Shown here: one piece after another, positions 19,525-28,692 of the stretch
How the letters are laid out: every line of letters starts with the position of its first letter
Numbering within the stretch: the first letter of the stretch is position 1
Assembly: GCF_002019645.1 (NCBI RefSeq)
Contig: NZ_KV917374.1
Location: 2,306,696 to 2,370,695 of the forward strand
Origin: Litchfieldia alkalitelluris
Lineage (GTDB): Bacteria; Bacillota; Bacilli; Bacillales; Bacillaceae_L
Direction: 5' to 3'
Length of the DNA stretch: 64,000 nucleotides
Translations under genes and position numbers: made by a program
The notes under the pieces: model-generated
Database searches by the model: none
Told to the model about the DNA's origin: nothing
What the model saw: the letters and a program-made list of their open reading frames with translations, nothing else

Positions 19525-21186
19525 ATGCGAAATACTCGTAAAAGACTAGGAGATCTACTAGTTGAAGGTGAATTAATATCAGAGGAACAATTACAACAAG
19601 CCCTTGCTGAAAAGTCTCAGTCTCAAAAACTAGGAGATGTTCTTTTACAACGTGGATATATCACAGAACAACAACTAATCGAAGTTCTTGAGTTTCAATT
19701 AGGAATCCCTCATGTTAGTTTGTTTCGATATCCAATCGATACAAGCTTAACAACATTAATTCCAAAAGAAGTCGCACAACGAAATTTATTGGTCCCATTA
19801 AAAAGGGATGGAGAAAAATTATTTGTGGCCATGGCGGATCCTATGGATTTTTATACAACAGAGGATTTAAGGCTAGCAACCGGATTTCAAATTGAAACGG
19901 CGATTGCATCAAAAGATGACATCGTCCGTACAATTAATAAAATTTATGATCTTGATGAAGGGGTTAAAGATTTTATTGAAGAATCATCGATTGATGTTCA
20001 GGAAGAGCGAGGTTCGGCAGCTAACGATGATTCACCAGTTGTGAAACTTGTAAATCAAATCCTACAAAATGCGGTAGCCCAAAAGGCTAGTGATATACAT
20101 ATTGATCCACAGGAAACAAAAGTGGTTTTAAGATACAGGGTAGATGGAGTATTAAGGACTGAACGCTCTTTACCGAAAAATATGCAAAGTGTCTTAACGG
20201 CAAGGATAAAAATTATTGCGAACTTAAATATCACTGAAAGTCGTGTTCCACAAGACGGACGTATTAAGGTGAATCTAGATTTTCAGGCAATCGATTTACG
20301 CGTATCAACATTACCAACTGTTTATGGCGAAAAAATTGTTATGCGTGTACTTGATTTAAGTGGTGCCTTGAATGATTTACCACAGTTAGGCTTTAATAAA
20401 GTGAACTTAGAGAGATTTGTAAAATTAATTGAGAGTCCAACAGGTATTGTGTTGATTACTGGACCAACAGGGTCTGGTAAATCCTCGACATTATATGCTG
20501 CTCTTAATCGATTAAATTCAGAAGAAGTTAACATTATTACAATTGAAGATCCTGTTGAATATCGACTTGACGGGATTAATCAAATCCAAGTAAACAGTAA
20601 TGTCGGGATGACTTTTGCAAGCGGACTTCGTGCGATCTTACGTCAGGATCCTAACGTCGTGATGATTGGGGAAATTCGTGACCAAGAAACAGCAAATATT
20701 GCAGTTAGAGCGTCTCTAACAGGTCATCTTGTACTAAGTACCATTCATACAAATGATTCACTTGGTACCATTTCTCGTTTAATGGATATGGGCGTAGAGC
20801 CATTCCTAGTCGCTTCTTCATTATCAGGAGTTGTGGCACAACGTCTTGTCCGAAGAGTGTGTAAAGACTGTGCTGAGGATCAAGTACCAACTAACCGTGA
20901 GTTAGAAATTTTTGCGAGACGTGGTATTAAAATCGATAAAGTAAGACGTGGAAAAGGCTGTGGTAACTGTAACATGACAGGTTATAAAGGTCGTGTTGCT
21001 ATTCATGAGTTACTTGAAATGAATGATGAAATGCGTCGTGTAATTATGGACGGGCATTCATTGACCAAGCTTAGAGAAATTGCAATAAAAAATCGAACAA
21101 TCTTTTTAATTGATGACGGACTAATAAAGGTAAAGCAAGGGATCACGACAACCGAGGAAGTACTTCGTGTAGCCATTGCTGATTAG
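19525..21186 (+). CDS. pilB: Type IV pilus assembly ATPase PilB
   Basis: A cytoplasmic hexameric GspE/PulE ATPase that powers pilin polymerisation. The N-terminal 60 residues form an MshEN-type region with two 24-residue motifs: R7-K30 (degenerate, Gly shifted and Gln replaced by Lys) and K35-Q58 (LGDVLLQRGYITEQQL, matching the c-di-GMP-binding consensus). The catalytic domain has Walker A GPTGSGKS at 313-320, Asp-box and Walker B (VMIGEIRDQETA), His box (LSTIHTND) and a four-cysteine zinc site (CKDC...CGNC). The 553-residue length is normal. RBS AGGGGGAG lies 8 bases before ATG. It is followed directly by pilT. B. subtilis ComGA lacks this long N-terminus. Confidence 0.95.
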   Translation: MRNTRKRLGDLLVEGELISEEQLQQALAEKSQSQKLGDVLLQRGYITEQQLIEVLEFQLGIPHVSLFRYPIDTSLTTLIPKEVAQRNLLVPLKRDGEKLFVAMADPMDFYTTEDLRLATGFQIETAIASKDDIVRTINKIYDLDEGVKDFIEESSIDVQEERGSAANDDSPVVKLVNQILQNAVAQKASDIHIDPQETKVVLRYRVDGVLRTERSLPKNMQSVLTARIKIIANLNITESRVPQDGRIKVNLDFQAIDLRVSTLPTVYGEKIVMRVLDLSGALNDLPQLGFNKVNLERFVKLIESPTGIVLITGPTGSGKSSTLYAALNRLNSEEVNIITIEDPVEYRLDGINQIQVNSNVGMTFASGLRAILRQDPNVVMIGEIRDQETANIAVRASLTGHLVLSTIHTNDSLGTISRLMDMGVEPFLVASSLSGVVAQRLVRRVCKDCAEDQVPTNRELEIFARRGIKIDKVRRGKGCGNCNMTGYKGRVAIHELLEMNDEMRRVIMDGHSLTKLREIAIKNRTIFLIDDGLIKVKQGITTTEEVLRVAIAD

Positions 21187-21196
21187 GGTGAATGGG

Positions 21197-22237
21197 ATGG
21201 AAGAAAAATTAAACTTTATATTACGGTCAGCACATGAATTAAAAGCTTCAGATATCCATTTAACGGCAGGTGTCCCACCGATATTTCGTATTCAAGGGGA
21301 TTTAAAGCGATATGGGAAAGAAATGCTACTACCAAAAGACATTGAAGCGATGGCTAAATCAATTATCCCAGTTAAGATGTGGGAAGTTTTTCTTGAAAAA
21401 GGGGAGCTAGACTTTTCACATGGTATACCAGGCGTTTCCCGATTCCGTGTGAATGCTTACCGTCAACGTGCAAATGTGGCGTTAGCATTTCGTGTGATTC
21501 CAACTGAAATACCAACAGTAGAACAACTTGACCTTCCTGAAATTATGAAAAAAGTCATGGAAAAACCTCAGGGTCTTGTTCTTGTTACCGGTCCAACAGG
21601 TAGTGGTAAATCATCTTCGCTTGCAGCCATGATTAACTATGTTAACCAAACACGAAGTAAACATATTATTACGCTCGAGGATCCAATCGAGTACTTGCAT
21701 AAGCATGGTGCTAGTATCATTGATCAACGGGAAATTGGGTTTGATACACTAAACTTTGCGAATGGGTTAAGAGCAGCATTACGTCAAGATCCTGATATTA
21801 TCTTAGTAGGGGAAATGCGTGACCTTGAAACAATTCACACAGCGATTACAGCTGCAGAAACGGGACACCTTGTCCTTGGGACACTTCATACTTCAAGTGC
21901 GCCTACAACTATTGACCGAATTATCGACGTGTTTCCATCAGAACAGCAACCGCAAATTCGTGTTCAGCTCGCATCTGTACTTGTATCAGTTATTTCACAA
22001 CGACTTTTCCCGACCGTTGATAAAAGAGGACGACGTGCGGCAACTGAAATCTTAATAAATACTTCAGCTGTTTCAAACTTGATTCGTAGTGAGAAGATTC
22101 ATCAACTTTATAATGTGATGCAAACAAGTCGCTCTGCAGGAATGCACACACTTGAAAGCAACATTTTAGAATTAGTACATGCTGGTGCCATTTCAAAAGA
22201 AGTTGCACAACCCTTCTTACAGGAGAAGATTGAATAA
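21197..22237 (+). CDS. pilT: Type IV pilus retraction ATPase PilT
   Basis: A cytoplasmic ATPase that depolymerises pili and drives retraction and twitching. It has the PilT fold with Walker A GPTGSGKSS, ILVGEMRDLETI (Walker B), GHLVLGTLHT (His box), and no zinc cysteines, distinguishing it from PilB. ATG at 21197 is preferred because GGGTG lies 6 bases upstream; the open frame continues back to 21176 inside pilB. Length 346 is normal for PilT. It overlaps pilC by one base. B. subtilis has no pilT, so this species should have retractable pili if the locus is expressed. Confidence 0.95.
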   Translation: MEEKLNFILRSAHELKASDIHLTAGVPPIFRIQGDLKRYGKEMLLPKDIEAMAKSIIPVKMWEVFLEKGELDFSHGIPGVSRFRVNAYRQRANVALAFRVIPTEIPTVEQLDLPEIMKKVMEKPQGLVLVTGPTGSGKSSSLAAMINYVNQTRSKHIITLEDPIEYLHKHGASIIDQREIGFDTLNFANGLRAALRQDPDIILVGEMRDLETIHTAITAAETGHLVLGTLHTSSAPTTIDRIIDVFPSEQQPQIRVQLASVLVSVISQRLFPTVDKRGRRAATEILINTSAVSNLIRSEKIHQLYNVMQTSRSAGMHTLESNILELVHAGAISKEVAQPFLQEKIE

Positions 22238-23442
22238 TGGCGCGCTATAAATATCAAGGCCGAGATAAAACAGGAAAAAAGTCTGGGGTCGTTACTAGTA
22301 AATCGAAAAAGGAAGCTGTGATTAAGCTTCGTGAAGAGGGCATACGTGTATTAAATATTGAAGAAGTACCGGAAACTTTTTTGACAAAGGATCTTTCAAT
22401 TGGGAATCCGGTAAAACTACAAGATTTTGTTATCTTCTTAAGGCAATTTGCAACATTAATTAAAGCCGGTGTGACTGTTGTTGATTCTATTAATATATTA
22501 GCTTCACAGACAAATAGTAAGGCTCTTAGTAAGGTACTTGGACAAGTAGAAGAGGATATCCGGGAGGGGAATTCACTGTCATCATCAGTTAGTAAACATA
22601 AGAAAATCTTTTCAAACTTGTTTATTAACATGGTCCGAGTAGGCGAACTTGGTGGAAGTCTTGATGAAACCCTAGAACGGCTTGCGGTTCATTATGAAAA
22701 GCAACATAAAACGAGGTCTAAGGTTAAGTCTGCCTTGGCATATCCAGCAGTTATTGGAGTTGTTGCGATAGGCGTAGTTATTTTCTTATTAATTGGAGTA
22801 GTACCAACATTTGTTGGCATGTTTGCTGACTTTGGGGCTGAATTACCTGCGATTACTCAATTTGTATTAAGTGCAAGTGTATTTACACAGGAATTTTGGT
22901 GGGTACTTTTATTAATCGTTATTGCGTTTATTTTAGCGATTGTATTGATTAGGCAACAAAAATCAACACGGTATTATTTAGATTTATTTATTCTAAGAAT
23001 GCCGATATTTGGGAAGTTACTGCAGAAATCGGCGTTAGCAAGAATGACAAGAACGCTTAGCTCACTTATGACTAGCTCTGTCCCCATATTACAAGCTTTG
23101 GTAATTGTCGAGAATGTGGTTGACAATGAAGTTGTTGGCGCTGTGATTAAAGATTCACGCACTGCTTTAGAACAAGGTCGCTCCATGACAGAACCAATGA
23201 AGAAACATTGGGTATTTCCTCCACTAATTACACAGATGATTGCAATTGGAGAAAGTACGGGATCGTTAGATGAAATGCTAGGAAAAGTGGCAGATTTTTA
23301 TGAAGATGATGTTGAAAACACTACAGACTCATTAAAATCGTTGATTGAACCACTGATGATTGTTTTTTTAGCTGGAATCGTCGGGACTATTGTTCTAGCA
23401 ATTATGGTGCCTATGTTTGATATGTTTAACCACATCCAATAA
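22237..23442 (+). CDS. pilC: Type IV pilus inner-membrane platform protein PilC
   Basis: A GspF/PilC polytopic membrane protein that couples the ATPases to pilin insertion. It has 401 residues with two repeated GspF domains (about 65-190 and 265-390): FLRQFATLIKAGVTVVDSI and the equivalent LARMTRTLSSLMTSSVPIL. Three membrane segments are visible (about 165-190, 222-245, 370-395). The ATG overlaps the pilT stop (TAATGG). The next gene, the major prepilin, lies after a 174-base gap with its own likely promoter, so pilin can be made in excess. Confidence 0.94.
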   Translation: MARYKYQGRDKTGKKSGVVTSKSKKEAVIKLREEGIRVLNIEEVPETFLTKDLSIGNPVKLQDFVIFLRQFATLIKAGVTVVDSINILASQTNSKALSKVLGQVEEDIREGNSLSSSVSKHKKIFSNLFINMVRVGELGGSLDETLERLAVHYEKQHKTRSKVKSALAYPAVIGVVAIGVVIFLLIGVVPTFVGMFADFGAELPAITQFVLSASVFTQEFWWVLLLIVIAFILAIVLIRQQKSTRYYLDLFILRMPIFGKLLQKSALARMTRTLSSLMTSSVPILQALVIVENVVDNEVVGAVIKDSRTALEQGRSMTEPMKKHWVFPPLITQMIAIGESTGSLDEMLGKVADFYEDDVENTTDSLKSLIEPLMIVFLAGIVGTIVLAIMVPMFDMFNHIQ

Positions 23443-23489
23443 AACACAACTATTTTACCATACTTACAAACGACATTTAAGCATTAGCT

Positions 23490-23519
23490 TTTACATTTTA
23501 AGTAAAATAATTGTAAAAT
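23490..23519 (+). promoter_or_regulatory. Possible promoter of the major prepilin gene
   Basis: TTTACA at 23490-23495 and TAAAAT at 23514-23519 are 18 bases apart, about 100 bases before the prepilin ATG. The surrounding sequence is AT-rich, so chance matches are likely. Confidence 0.35.
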
Positions 23520-23616
23520 ATGTGAAAAAAATGATGAAAGTAAGAAAAATATCAGTTATACTAAACTAGTATTTAAGTACTAATAATTCTATTATAAAAA
23601 GGGAGAGAATGGGAGA

Positions 23617-24066
23617 ATGATGAAAAAAGTACTAAAGAATCAAAAAGGTTTGACTTTGATTGAATTGTTAGCAGTTATTGTTATTTTGGGGATTATTGCT
23701 GCGATTGCAGTACCAGCAATAGGTAATGTAATTGAGAAAACTAGATTGGATGCTGTAAGAGCTGATGCAATGCAAGTATTAGATTCTGCAAAGATATATG
23801 TAGCTAGTGAGGGTGTCCCAGCTCCTGATGCAACTAGTGGTGTTCCTCAGATTACGGAAACTTTATTAACACCTTTTCTTGAACCAGTAAAAACATTAGA
23901 TACTTTTACTGTTCAGGTTAATCCAGCTGGTACGGAATATAAGATAACTTTTAAAACAAATACTATTAGTGGGAATGTATATGAAACAGAAGCTTATGTA
24001 GGAGATGCTGAATTATCTAAATCATCAAAAGAGTTTTTTGATAAGACTGGTCCGATAGTAAAATAA
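23617..24066 (+). CDS. pilA: Major type IV prepilin
   Basis: A 149-residue prepilin. Leader MMKKVLKNQKG is cleaved after Gly11; the mature N-terminus LTLIELLAVIVILGIIAAIA has Glu5 and the hydrophobic polymerisation helix. A short globular domain of about 115 residues follows with no cysteine pair. RBS AGGGAGAG precedes the start; ATG at 23617 and 23620 are both possible. Separate promoter region and downstream hairpin suggest it is expressed at a higher level than its neighbours. It is the best candidate for the main shaft pilin because the other three prepilins are a separate operon and two are unusually large. Confidence 0.88.
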   Translation: MMKKVLKNQKGLTLIELLAVIVILGIIAAIAVPAIGNVIEKTRLDAVRADAMQVLDSAKIYVASEGVPAPDATSGVPQITETLLTPFLEPVKTLDTFTVQVNPAGTEYKITFKTNTISGNVYETEAYVGDAELSKSSKEFFDKTGPIVK

Positions 24067-24074
24067 AACTAATA

Positions 24075-24109
24075 TAACAAATGTAGCTTCTAAAGGGCTA
24101 CATTTGTTA
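24075..24109 (+). terminator. Strong stem-loop between prepilin and peptidase genes
   Basis: A perfect 13-bp stem (TAACAAATGTAGC and GCTACATTTGTTA) with a 9-base loop lies 9 bases after the prepilin stop. Only two T follow, so termination may be partial. It probably stabilises the pilin mRNA end or reduces read-through into the peptidase gene. Confidence 0.55.
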
Positions 24110-24120
24110 TTAGGGAAAGA

Positions 24121-24909
24121 ATGATTTACTTGTTAAATATAATATATATAGAATATATCTTTGTAATAACTTTCATTTTTATACTAGGAATGGTGCTTGG
24201 ATCGTTTTTTAATGTGGTTGGCATTCGTGTTGCTTTAAAAAAATCAATTGTGTATCCTCATTCAACTTGTCCAAATTGTAAAATCCAACTGAAACCAAAA
24301 GAGTTAATTCCGGTTTTTTCATATTTACTACAAATTGGTAAATGTAAAAACTGCGGAGTTAAAATATCACCTTTATATGCAACTGTCGAAATGGTGACAG
24401 CAATTCTTTTTACGATTTCGCCAGTATTGGTGGGATGGTCAAAGGAATTGATTGTTTCATGGACATTGGTTTCATTGCTAATGATCATCTTTGTATCAGA
24501 TCTGAAATATATGATTATTCCAGATAGAGTTCTTCTTTTCTTTGCTCCATTAGTCCTAATCGAGAGAATATTTATTCCACTAACTCCGTGGTGGGATATG
24601 TTACTAGGGAGTGCGGTGGGCTTCTCTTTACTCTTTGTCATTGCTCTAGTAAGCAGAGGAGGAATGGGTGGAGGCGATATCAAACTTTATGCAGTTTTAG
24701 GCCTTGTATTAGGTTGGAAATTAACTCTACTTTCTTTCTTTCTAGCAACGATCATTGGTACCTTAATAGGAGTATTTGGAATGCTTATCGGCAAGGTCCA
24801 ACGTGGCAAGCCTATGCCCTTTGGCCCGGCAATTGTTCTAGGAACTTTATTAGCCTATTATTTTGGCGAAGACATTATCAACTGGTATCTTAATTTTGTT
24901 ATTCTATGA
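24121..24909 (+). CDS. pilD: Prepilin peptidase / N-methyltransferase (PilD/ComC type)
   Basis: A membrane aspartic protease that cleaves prepilin leaders and methylates the new N-terminus. The 262-residue protein has the cytoplasmic zinc loop with two CxxC pairs (CPNC and CKNC, about 52-82), and two catalytic Asp: one in SDLKYMIIPD and one in GMGGGDIKLYAVLG (GxGD). Seven to eight membrane helices are apparent. AGGGAAAG precedes ATG. It stands at the comC position between folC and spoIIB and probably serves both pilus and competence pseudopilins, if those exist elsewhere. Confidence 0.94.
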   Translation: MIYLLNIIYIEYIFVITFIFILGMVLGSFFNVVGIRVALKKSIVYPHSTCPNCKIQLKPKELIPVFSYLLQIGKCKNCGVKISPLYATVEMVTAILFTISPVLVGWSKELIVSWTLVSLLMIIFVSDLKYMIIPDRVLLFFAPLVLIERIFIPLTPWWDMLLGSAVGFSLLFVIALVSRGGMGGGDIKLYAVLGLVLGWKLTLLSFFLATIIGTLIGVFGMLIGKVQRGKPMPFGPAIVLGTLLAYYFGEDIINWYLNFVIL

Positions 24910-24932
24910 TTCTATTATAAGGGGTTATCGCT

Positions 24933-25907
24933 ATGGCTTTTGAACTATTTCCATCAAATCAAATTGCAAACATCATAATCAAAGACCACGTAATCCGTTA
25001 TACCGGAGTTAAACAGTCTGTACCGCTTGTTGTTCAAAAATATCGTGAACGGTATTTACCTCCAGGCATTGTTGAAGAAGGTAAAATTATTGAGAGAGAT
25101 ACATTACGTTTAATTTTAGAAGAATGTGTGTCAGAATGGGGTATCTCTAAAAAACAAGTGCGATTTACTATTCCAGATTCATTTGTTGTTATTAGAAGAA
25201 TTACTGTCCCTATTGATATTAAAGATGATGAGATTGTCGGTTATTTATACTCAGAGCTTGGCTCAACGATCCATTTACCATTTGAAGAGCCGGTACTTGA
25301 TATCAAAAAGTTATCTGAGATAGAAGATAAAAAAGAAATCTTGCTATTCGCTGCACCCGAAGATATCGCACTATCGTATTCTACTCTGTTACAAGAGGTG
25401 TCGTTAAAACCTATTGCAGCAGATATTTCTCCGTTATGCATGTATCGATTATTTGATTTTAAAGATAAAACAAATATCGAGGATCATATCCTACTTATTC
25501 AATTTGACTTATCAACGGTGAATTTGAGTATTTTTCATCAACACATTCCAATTTTTATGCGTCATATTCAATTGGAAACATCGATTGATGACTGGGATAT
25601 CCAAAATAATCGTTCAGGCTCCAAAGCGGAGATTAAATGGGTCAACGGAGAAAAGTCGTTAGATTCTGTTATTGAAGAAATTTATCGTGAAATAGATCAT
25701 GTGTTAAATTTCTATCAATTTTCGTTGATGAAAGGCAAGCAAGCTGTTACGAAGATTTTGTTTAGTGGAGATCATCCATATATCAATGATATGTACTCTC
25801 GTGTAATTGATCGATATGAAATTTCTGTATCTACATTAGAGTCAATTGAAAAGCTTCCACCTAATTATTATTTGCCGTTAGGTTTAGCACTAAAAGAGGT
25901 GCAATAA
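24933..25907 (+). CDS. pilM: Pilus assembly protein PilM (actin-like)
   Basis: A cytoplasmic actin-fold protein of the PilM/FtsA family that binds PilN at the inner membrane. The 324 residues show IANIIIKDHVIRYTGV at the start (ATPase-fold strand), the RFTIPDSFVVIRRITVP stretch typical of PilM-like proteins, and no membrane segment. The ATG follows AAGGGG. It begins 24 bases after the peptidase gene and overlaps pilN by one base. Sequence similarity to classical PilM is modest, as usual in Firmicutes, but the following INLLPKK-bearing gene supports the call. Confidence 0.85.
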   Translation: MAFELFPSNQIANIIIKDHVIRYTGVKQSVPLVVQKYRERYLPPGIVEEGKIIERDTLRLILEECVSEWGISKKQVRFTIPDSFVVIRRITVPIDIKDDEIVGYLYSELGSTIHLPFEEPVLDIKKLSEIEDKKEILLFAAPEDIALSYSTLLQEVSLKPIAADISPLCMYRLFDFKDKTNIEDHILLIQFDLSTVNLSIFHQHIPIFMRHIQLETSIDDWDIQNNRSGSKAEIKWVNGEKSLDSVIEEIYREIDHVLNFYQFSLMKGKQAVTKILFSGDHPYINDMYSRVIDRYEISVSTLESIEKLPPNYYLPLGLALKEVQ

Positions 25908-26581
25908 TGTTAGTTGAAATTAATTTATTACCTAAAAAGCAAATTAGAAATCGAGCTATTTTTCTAATAATCCTATTTATTTTTATACTTGCAATTATTA
26001 GTGCAACAGTTGTATTGTCAAAACACAATGAAGCTACATCTGAAAAACTACGTTTAGCATCACAACTTACAGCTCTAGAAACAGAAAGAGTAACGATTGA
26101 GCAAAGTATCTCACAAGGGCAAGAGACGAATAATGTCATAAAGCTTGAACGAACAGTCAAATGGGCTGAAGATTATTTTGTTGAAACAGTACCATTGTTG
26201 AAGCACTTATCGGGGCTTTTACCTGAGCGTGGCTTTATTCAATCTTTTACCTATACACAGGATGGAAATGTAAGTTATATTGTTCAATTTGATTCAAGTA
26301 CCGAGGTCGCCCATTATTTAGCTTCTTTAAATGAATCAAATTACCTTGTTAACTCAACAGTCAATAGTATTATGGCAAATGAACTTTCAGTAGAAGATGT
26401 TGGTACGATCACGGAAGAAGAAATTGTTGATCCTATTACAGGTGAGAAAACATTAATGACTACTTATGTTCCTCCAACACCTGAGGCTGATGAAGAAGTT
26501 GTTATGCCAAGATATTTAGCTCAATTTCAACTTCAGTTAAATAATGAGCAATTAAAGCTACTTCAAAAGGAGGGCGAATAA
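25907..26581 (+). CDS. pilN: Pilus assembly protein PilN
   Basis: A bitopic membrane protein of the alignment complex. The N-terminal VEINLLPKK motif at residues 3-11 is the PilM-binding signature of PilN. One membrane helix follows (about 18-38), then a coiled-coil stretch (about 40-75) and a periplasm-side-type ferredoxin-like domain. Length 224 is close to normal. The start ATG overlaps the pilM stop, and the stop abuts pilO, so pilMNO are translationally coupled. Confidence 0.88.
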   Translation: MLVEINLLPKKQIRNRAIFLIILFIFILAIISATVVLSKHNEATSEKLRLASQLTALETERVTIEQSISQGQETNNVIKLERTVKWAEDYFVETVPLLKHLSGLLPERGFIQSFTYTQDGNVSYIVQFDSSTEVAHYLASLNESNYLVNSTVNSIMANELSVEDVGTITEEEIVDPITGEKTLMTTYVPPTPEADEEVVMPRYLAQFQLQLNNEQLKLLQKEGE

Positions 26582-27364
26582 ATGACTCTCCGTTTTACGA
26601 AAAAACATATTATCATCGTATTATTTAGTGCGTTAGTTTTAGTTGGTGGTAGTTACCTAGCAATTATGTTACTAGTTGATCCTGTTAAAGCTGAAATTGG
26701 TAGCTTAGAGTCTAGTATTTCCACACAGCAAAAACTAATCGATGTATTAAAACAAAAGCAAAATAATAATGAAACACCTGTTGTTAGCTCTACTGAAATT
26801 CAGAAAAAAGTACCAGTAATTCCTCTTGTAGAGCAACTAATCTTAGATATTCAACAAGCTGAAAATGTATCAAAAAGTGAAATTACAAGTATGAGTTTTG
26901 CAGAAAGTGATTTTTCATTACCTGCTGAAATACCAGCATCGCAACCTGTTACAACAGAACCAACAGATTCTTCATCTCAGGAAACTACTGAGCAAACAGA
27001 GAGTGAAGAAGAGCCAGTTGTTTTTGACCCATCAGTTGTAGAAGGATTAAAACAAGTTACAGTTACGATATCCATCGAATCACCTGGATATTATGAGTTA
27101 GAAAAGTTTCTTTCCTTAATCGAAGACCAAACTAGAATCGCTAAAATTGACTCGCTAAACTTTACAGGAAAATCAGAAGTTGTTTCTGTAGCACAAGAAG
27201 ACCTTGATGAGCCTTTATCATATACTGTAACTCTATCAACCTTCTATATGTCAGCATTTCCTGAGCTTGCTATTGAAGCACCTAAGGTGAACTATCCAAC
27301 ACCAAGTGACAAGAAAAATCCTTTGTTTGTTAATACTTCTGAAGAAGATGAAGACGAGGAATAA
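26582..27364 (+). CDS. pilO: Pilus assembly protein PilO-like
   Basis: A bitopic membrane protein expected to pair with PilN. A helix at about 8-31 is followed by a coiled coil (LESSISTQQKLIDVLKQKQ), a low-complexity linker rich in E, S, T and P (about 115-145), and a ferredoxin-like domain with VTVTISIESPGYYELEKFLSLIE, which matches the PilO pattern. The tail is strongly acidic. It starts immediately after pilN and ends the operon at a good terminator. Secretin-related PilP/Q genes are absent, as expected for a Gram-positive cell. Confidence 0.85.
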   Translation: MTLRFTKKHIIIVLFSALVLVGGSYLAIMLLVDPVKAEIGSLESSISTQQKLIDVLKQKQNNNETPVVSSTEIQKKVPVIPLVEQLILDIQQAENVSKSEITSMSFAESDFSLPAEIPASQPVTTEPTDSSSQETTEQTESEEEPVVFDPSVVEGLKQVTVTISIESPGYYELEKFLSLIEDQTRIAKIDSLNFTGKSEVVSVAQEDLDEPLSYTVTLSTFYMSAFPELAIEAPKVNYPTPSDKKNPLFVNTSEEDEDEE

Positions 27365-27372
27365 CCAGTTAG

Positions 27373-27408
27373 ACACGAGACTAAAGCAAAAAGTCTCGTG
27401 TTTTTTTA
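27373..27408 (+). terminator. Terminator of the pilus operon
   Basis: ACACGAGACT and AGTCTCGTGT form a 10-bp perfect stem followed by a T run, 9 bases after the pilO stop. Confidence 0.9.
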
Positions 27409-27548
27409 TGCCTACTAAATTTGCTTGTGAGAAATTTGACGAAAACCTTTCCCATCAAGACGACAAATGTCTTGTTATTTTTCATTAGTACTATGCTAGC
27501 ATAATAGAAAGTGTCTAGTCGTTCTAGTATATTAGGGGTGGTGAAAAA

Positions 27549-28667
27549 ATGGACAAGGGTAACAATCGGATTTCAATTAAAATTAATGGGCAAGAACGCA
27601 GTATGGAGGAAAACTCTACTGAAGATTATAAACAGAAGAAGGATTCTAGTCATTCGAATGATGATGTTCTTCAACCTTTTATTTATAAGAAGGAAATGGC
27701 AGCTGCCAAAGAAGAAGAAGATAATGACGAATTTTCTTGGGTTCTTCCCGATGAGGATTCAGAGTCTTCCAACTCTAGCAATGTGGTTCAAATAGAGGAT
27801 GTTAGAAATAAGTCTAAAAAACCAAATCCTTATTTTAAATCCAAGTCCTCACTTCCAAAAGGAAAAAGATTGCATGGAAATAATAATTCCTATCTTAAAA
27901 CATTACTAGTTTCCATTTTACTAGCAGTGGTTGTAGGGTTAGGTTTAGGTACAATGATCTTGAACTTTATTTCTGATACTGAAAGTGCTTCGAGCAACCC
28001 AGAAACTCCTTCAACACCAATAGTAGCGACACCTGCTGGAGAAGATGATCAAGGCAAGGGGACAGAAACTAAAACAGGTAGTTTAGATCTAGCTCCAATC
28101 CAAGCGGCGGTTGTTCAAGAAGGTAAGTATGGAAATAAGGATTCAGCCAGTGGATTAGCTAAGGACATGAGAGCTCTTGGCATTCCGTCTGCATCTGTTG
28201 AAATGGACGGTTTTTATTATGTTTTTGTTGGGATAGGTTCTTCTAAGGCTAGTGTTGATGAACTTGATAAAATTTTTGAAGATAAAGCTGGAAAGGAATC
28301 TTTTCACAAAGACATAGAAATCTCAGGTGGTAGTTTTTCAAATGTAACTGAACAAGATGCAATTTATATTAAAGGAAGTCAGACACTTTTTTCGCAATTA
28401 TTATCTATTTCATCTAATTCGTTTGCATCAAGTAGCATCTCTGACGATGAATGGTCAAAAGTCACGGCTACATTTACTGACCTAGAGAAGCAAGACACAT
28501 CAAAACTAAGTGAAGGACTACAATCATTTTCGTCTTCTATTATCGAGGCCTATAACCAACTAAAAACATATAAAGACTCCAAAAACGAAGAATCACTTTT
28601 AAAATCTCAACAAGAACTATTAAACGCTTTTTTAAACTACCAATCATGGAAAAATTCACTTTCTTAA
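27549..28667 (+). CDS. spoIIB: SPOR-domain sporulation protein SpoIIB
   Basis: SpoIIB helps septal peptidoglycan thinning and engulfment at the start of sporulation. The 372-residue protein has a charged cytoplasmic N-terminus (GNNRISIKINGQE), one membrane helix at about 118-140, a linker, and a SPOR domain (about 180-270, AAVVQEGKYGNKDSASGLAKDM) that binds denuded glycan. Position right after the prepilin peptidase region and before maf matches B. subtilis comC-spoIIB-maf. AGGGGTGGTG lies just before the ATG. A 7- to 8-bp hairpin with a T run follows the stop. Confidence 0.88.
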   Translation: MDKGNNRISIKINGQERSMEENSTEDYKQKKDSSHSNDDVLQPFIYKKEMAAAKEEEDNDEFSWVLPDEDSESSNSSNVVQIEDVRNKSKKPNPYFKSKSSLPKGKRLHGNNNSYLKTLLVSILLAVVVGLGLGTMILNFISDTESASSNPETPSTPIVATPAGEDDQGKGTETKTGSLDLAPIQAAVVQEGKYGNKDSASGLAKDMRALGIPSASVEMDGFYYVFVGIGSSKASVDELDKIFEDKAGKESFHKDIEISGGSFSNVTEQDAIYIKGSQTLFSQLLSISSNSFASSSISDDEWSKVTATFTDLEKQDTSKLSEGLQSFSSSIIEAYNQLKTYKDSKNEESLLKSQQELLNAFLNYQSWKNSLS

Positions 28668-28692
28668 GGAACTAATTACTAGTTCCTTTTTT
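28666..28692 (+). terminator. Terminator of spoIIB
   Basis: AAGGAACT and AGTTCCTT arms pair perfectly around a 7-base loop, followed by a T run. The left arm overlaps the stop codon. Confidence 0.8.

Noticed and set aside
24588-24893. 101-residue frame inside the prepilin peptidase gene
   Set aside because: Out-of-frame shadow of pilD with no ribosome-binding site and cysteine/tryptophan-rich chance composition.
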